From Alkalibaculum sporogenes (lineage in GTDB: Bacteria > Bacillota > Clostridia > Eubacteriales > Alkalibacteraceae), in NCBI RefSeq assembly GCF_009362815.1, contig NZ_WHNX01000002.1, positions 62,001-126,000 of the forward strand: a DNA stretch of 64,000 nt, read 5' to 3'. Positions 63,830-64,000 of the stretch are shown here, piece by piece (position 1 is the first letter of the stretch; every line of letters begins with the position of its first letter). The notes beneath the pieces are model-generated. The model saw only the letters and a list, made by a program, of their open reading frames with translations. It had not been told where the DNA came from and did not search any database. The position numbers were made by a program, and so were the translations under genes.

Positions 63830-64000
63830 ATGATAAAAGATAAAACAAATGAAATTGATAATGCTAATTATGAACAAACATCTATTAATACCAAGAGTTT
63901 AGATAAAATGTTTTATGATGTAGAAGAATATTGTGATAAATTCAATAATTTATTGAAAGAATTTGAAATAGAATTTGAACAGATTTCTATATTTAATCGC
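63830..64000 (+). CDS. Unrecognised protein, cut by the window edge
   Basis: ATG 9 bases after AAAAGGGG; 57 codons are visible and the frame is still open at 64000. It reads MIKDKTNEIDNANYEQTSIN and, further on, LLKEFEIEFEQISIFNR: acidic, helical, no signal peptide. No family can be named from this piece. Confidence 0.6.
   Translation, partial: MIKDKTNEIDNANYEQTSINTKSLDKMFYDVEEYCDKFNNLLKEFEIEFEQISIFNR

Noticed and set aside
1-64000. CRISPR arrays, tRNA or rRNA genes, prophage or intact transposase genes
   Set aside because: No regularly spaced repeats, no cloverleaf with GTTCRA loop, no rRNA blocks and no transposase or phage structural motifs were found on either strand.

Overview
The window is AT-rich DNA with dense short operons, AGGAGG-type ribosome sites, lipoprotein signals with lipoboxes, and many ATG/GTG/TTG starts placed just behind strong Shine-Dalgarno sequences. 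Gene content points to a strictly or facultatively anaerobic low-GC Gram-positive of the class Clostridia: corrinoid methyl-transfer proteins, a complete acetoacetyl-CoA pathway, Na+/solute symporters of the NSS and GPH families, an extracytoplasmic fumarate-reductase-type flavoprotein, and a BirA/BioY pair. An Alkaliphilus-like relative is a guess. No rRNA, tRNA, CRISPR array, phage or intact insertion sequence was seen.

Layout. 1-4.0 kb: a GPH-family symporter, a UPF0316/YebE-type membrane protein, an amidohydrolase and a small lipoprotein. 4.3-9.5 kb: a trehalose-type cluster with a GH65 disaccharide phosphorylase, beta-phosphoglucomutase and a fused trehalose-6-phosphate synthase/phosphatase, so synthesis and phosphorolysis sit together. 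9.6-10.3 kb: corrinoid protein 1. 10.6-13.3 kb: a 35-residue membrane peptide, a membrane-anchored thioredoxin and CcdA, then a permease encoded as two half genes. 13.5-17.2 kb: modCBA and a divergent DNA-binding/substrate-binding regulator. 17.4-24.3 kb: a copper-handling island (rhodanese, CopA, an LDCC-motif peptide, a two-component system, a Met-rich exported protein, a Cys-rich membrane protein). 24.5-25.2 kb: a NYN-domain nuclease-like protein.

25.6-34.2 kb: an AraC regulator followed by hydroxybutyryl-CoA dehydrogenase, thiolase, CoA transferase, a short-chain dehydrogenase, a second GPH symporter, a UroD-type corrinoid methyltransferase and a 51-residue protein, all on one strand. Together these could import a methylated C4-like compound, remove its methyl group and take the skeleton to acetyl-CoA. 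Corrinoid protein 2 (41.1 kb) and corrinoid protein 1 (9.6 kb) are stand-alone genes that could accept the methyl group. This is the best candidate for an undescribed pathway in the window. 34.3-42 kb: cupin, OsmC, MarR, PucR-type and TetR regulators, a flavoprotein whose FMN-binding partner gene has been deleted to a remnant, and corrinoid protein 2 behind a promoter with two palindromic operators.

42-64 kb: mostly housekeeping: an unnamed 112-residue protein that appears to start at ATT, an ArAE-type membrane protein, a DbpA-type helicase, a DUF4153 membrane protein, an ABC exporter, an NSS symporter, TrkA/TrkH potassium uptake, a methyltransferase, a ferritin-like protein, TruA, a YgiQ radical-SAM protein, an exonuclease, a Cof phosphatase, a lipoprotein, BirA and BioY with a textbook BirA operator, a peroxiredoxin, and the start of one more gene at the edge.

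All functions are read from sequence motifs and remembered family features; no database search was run.
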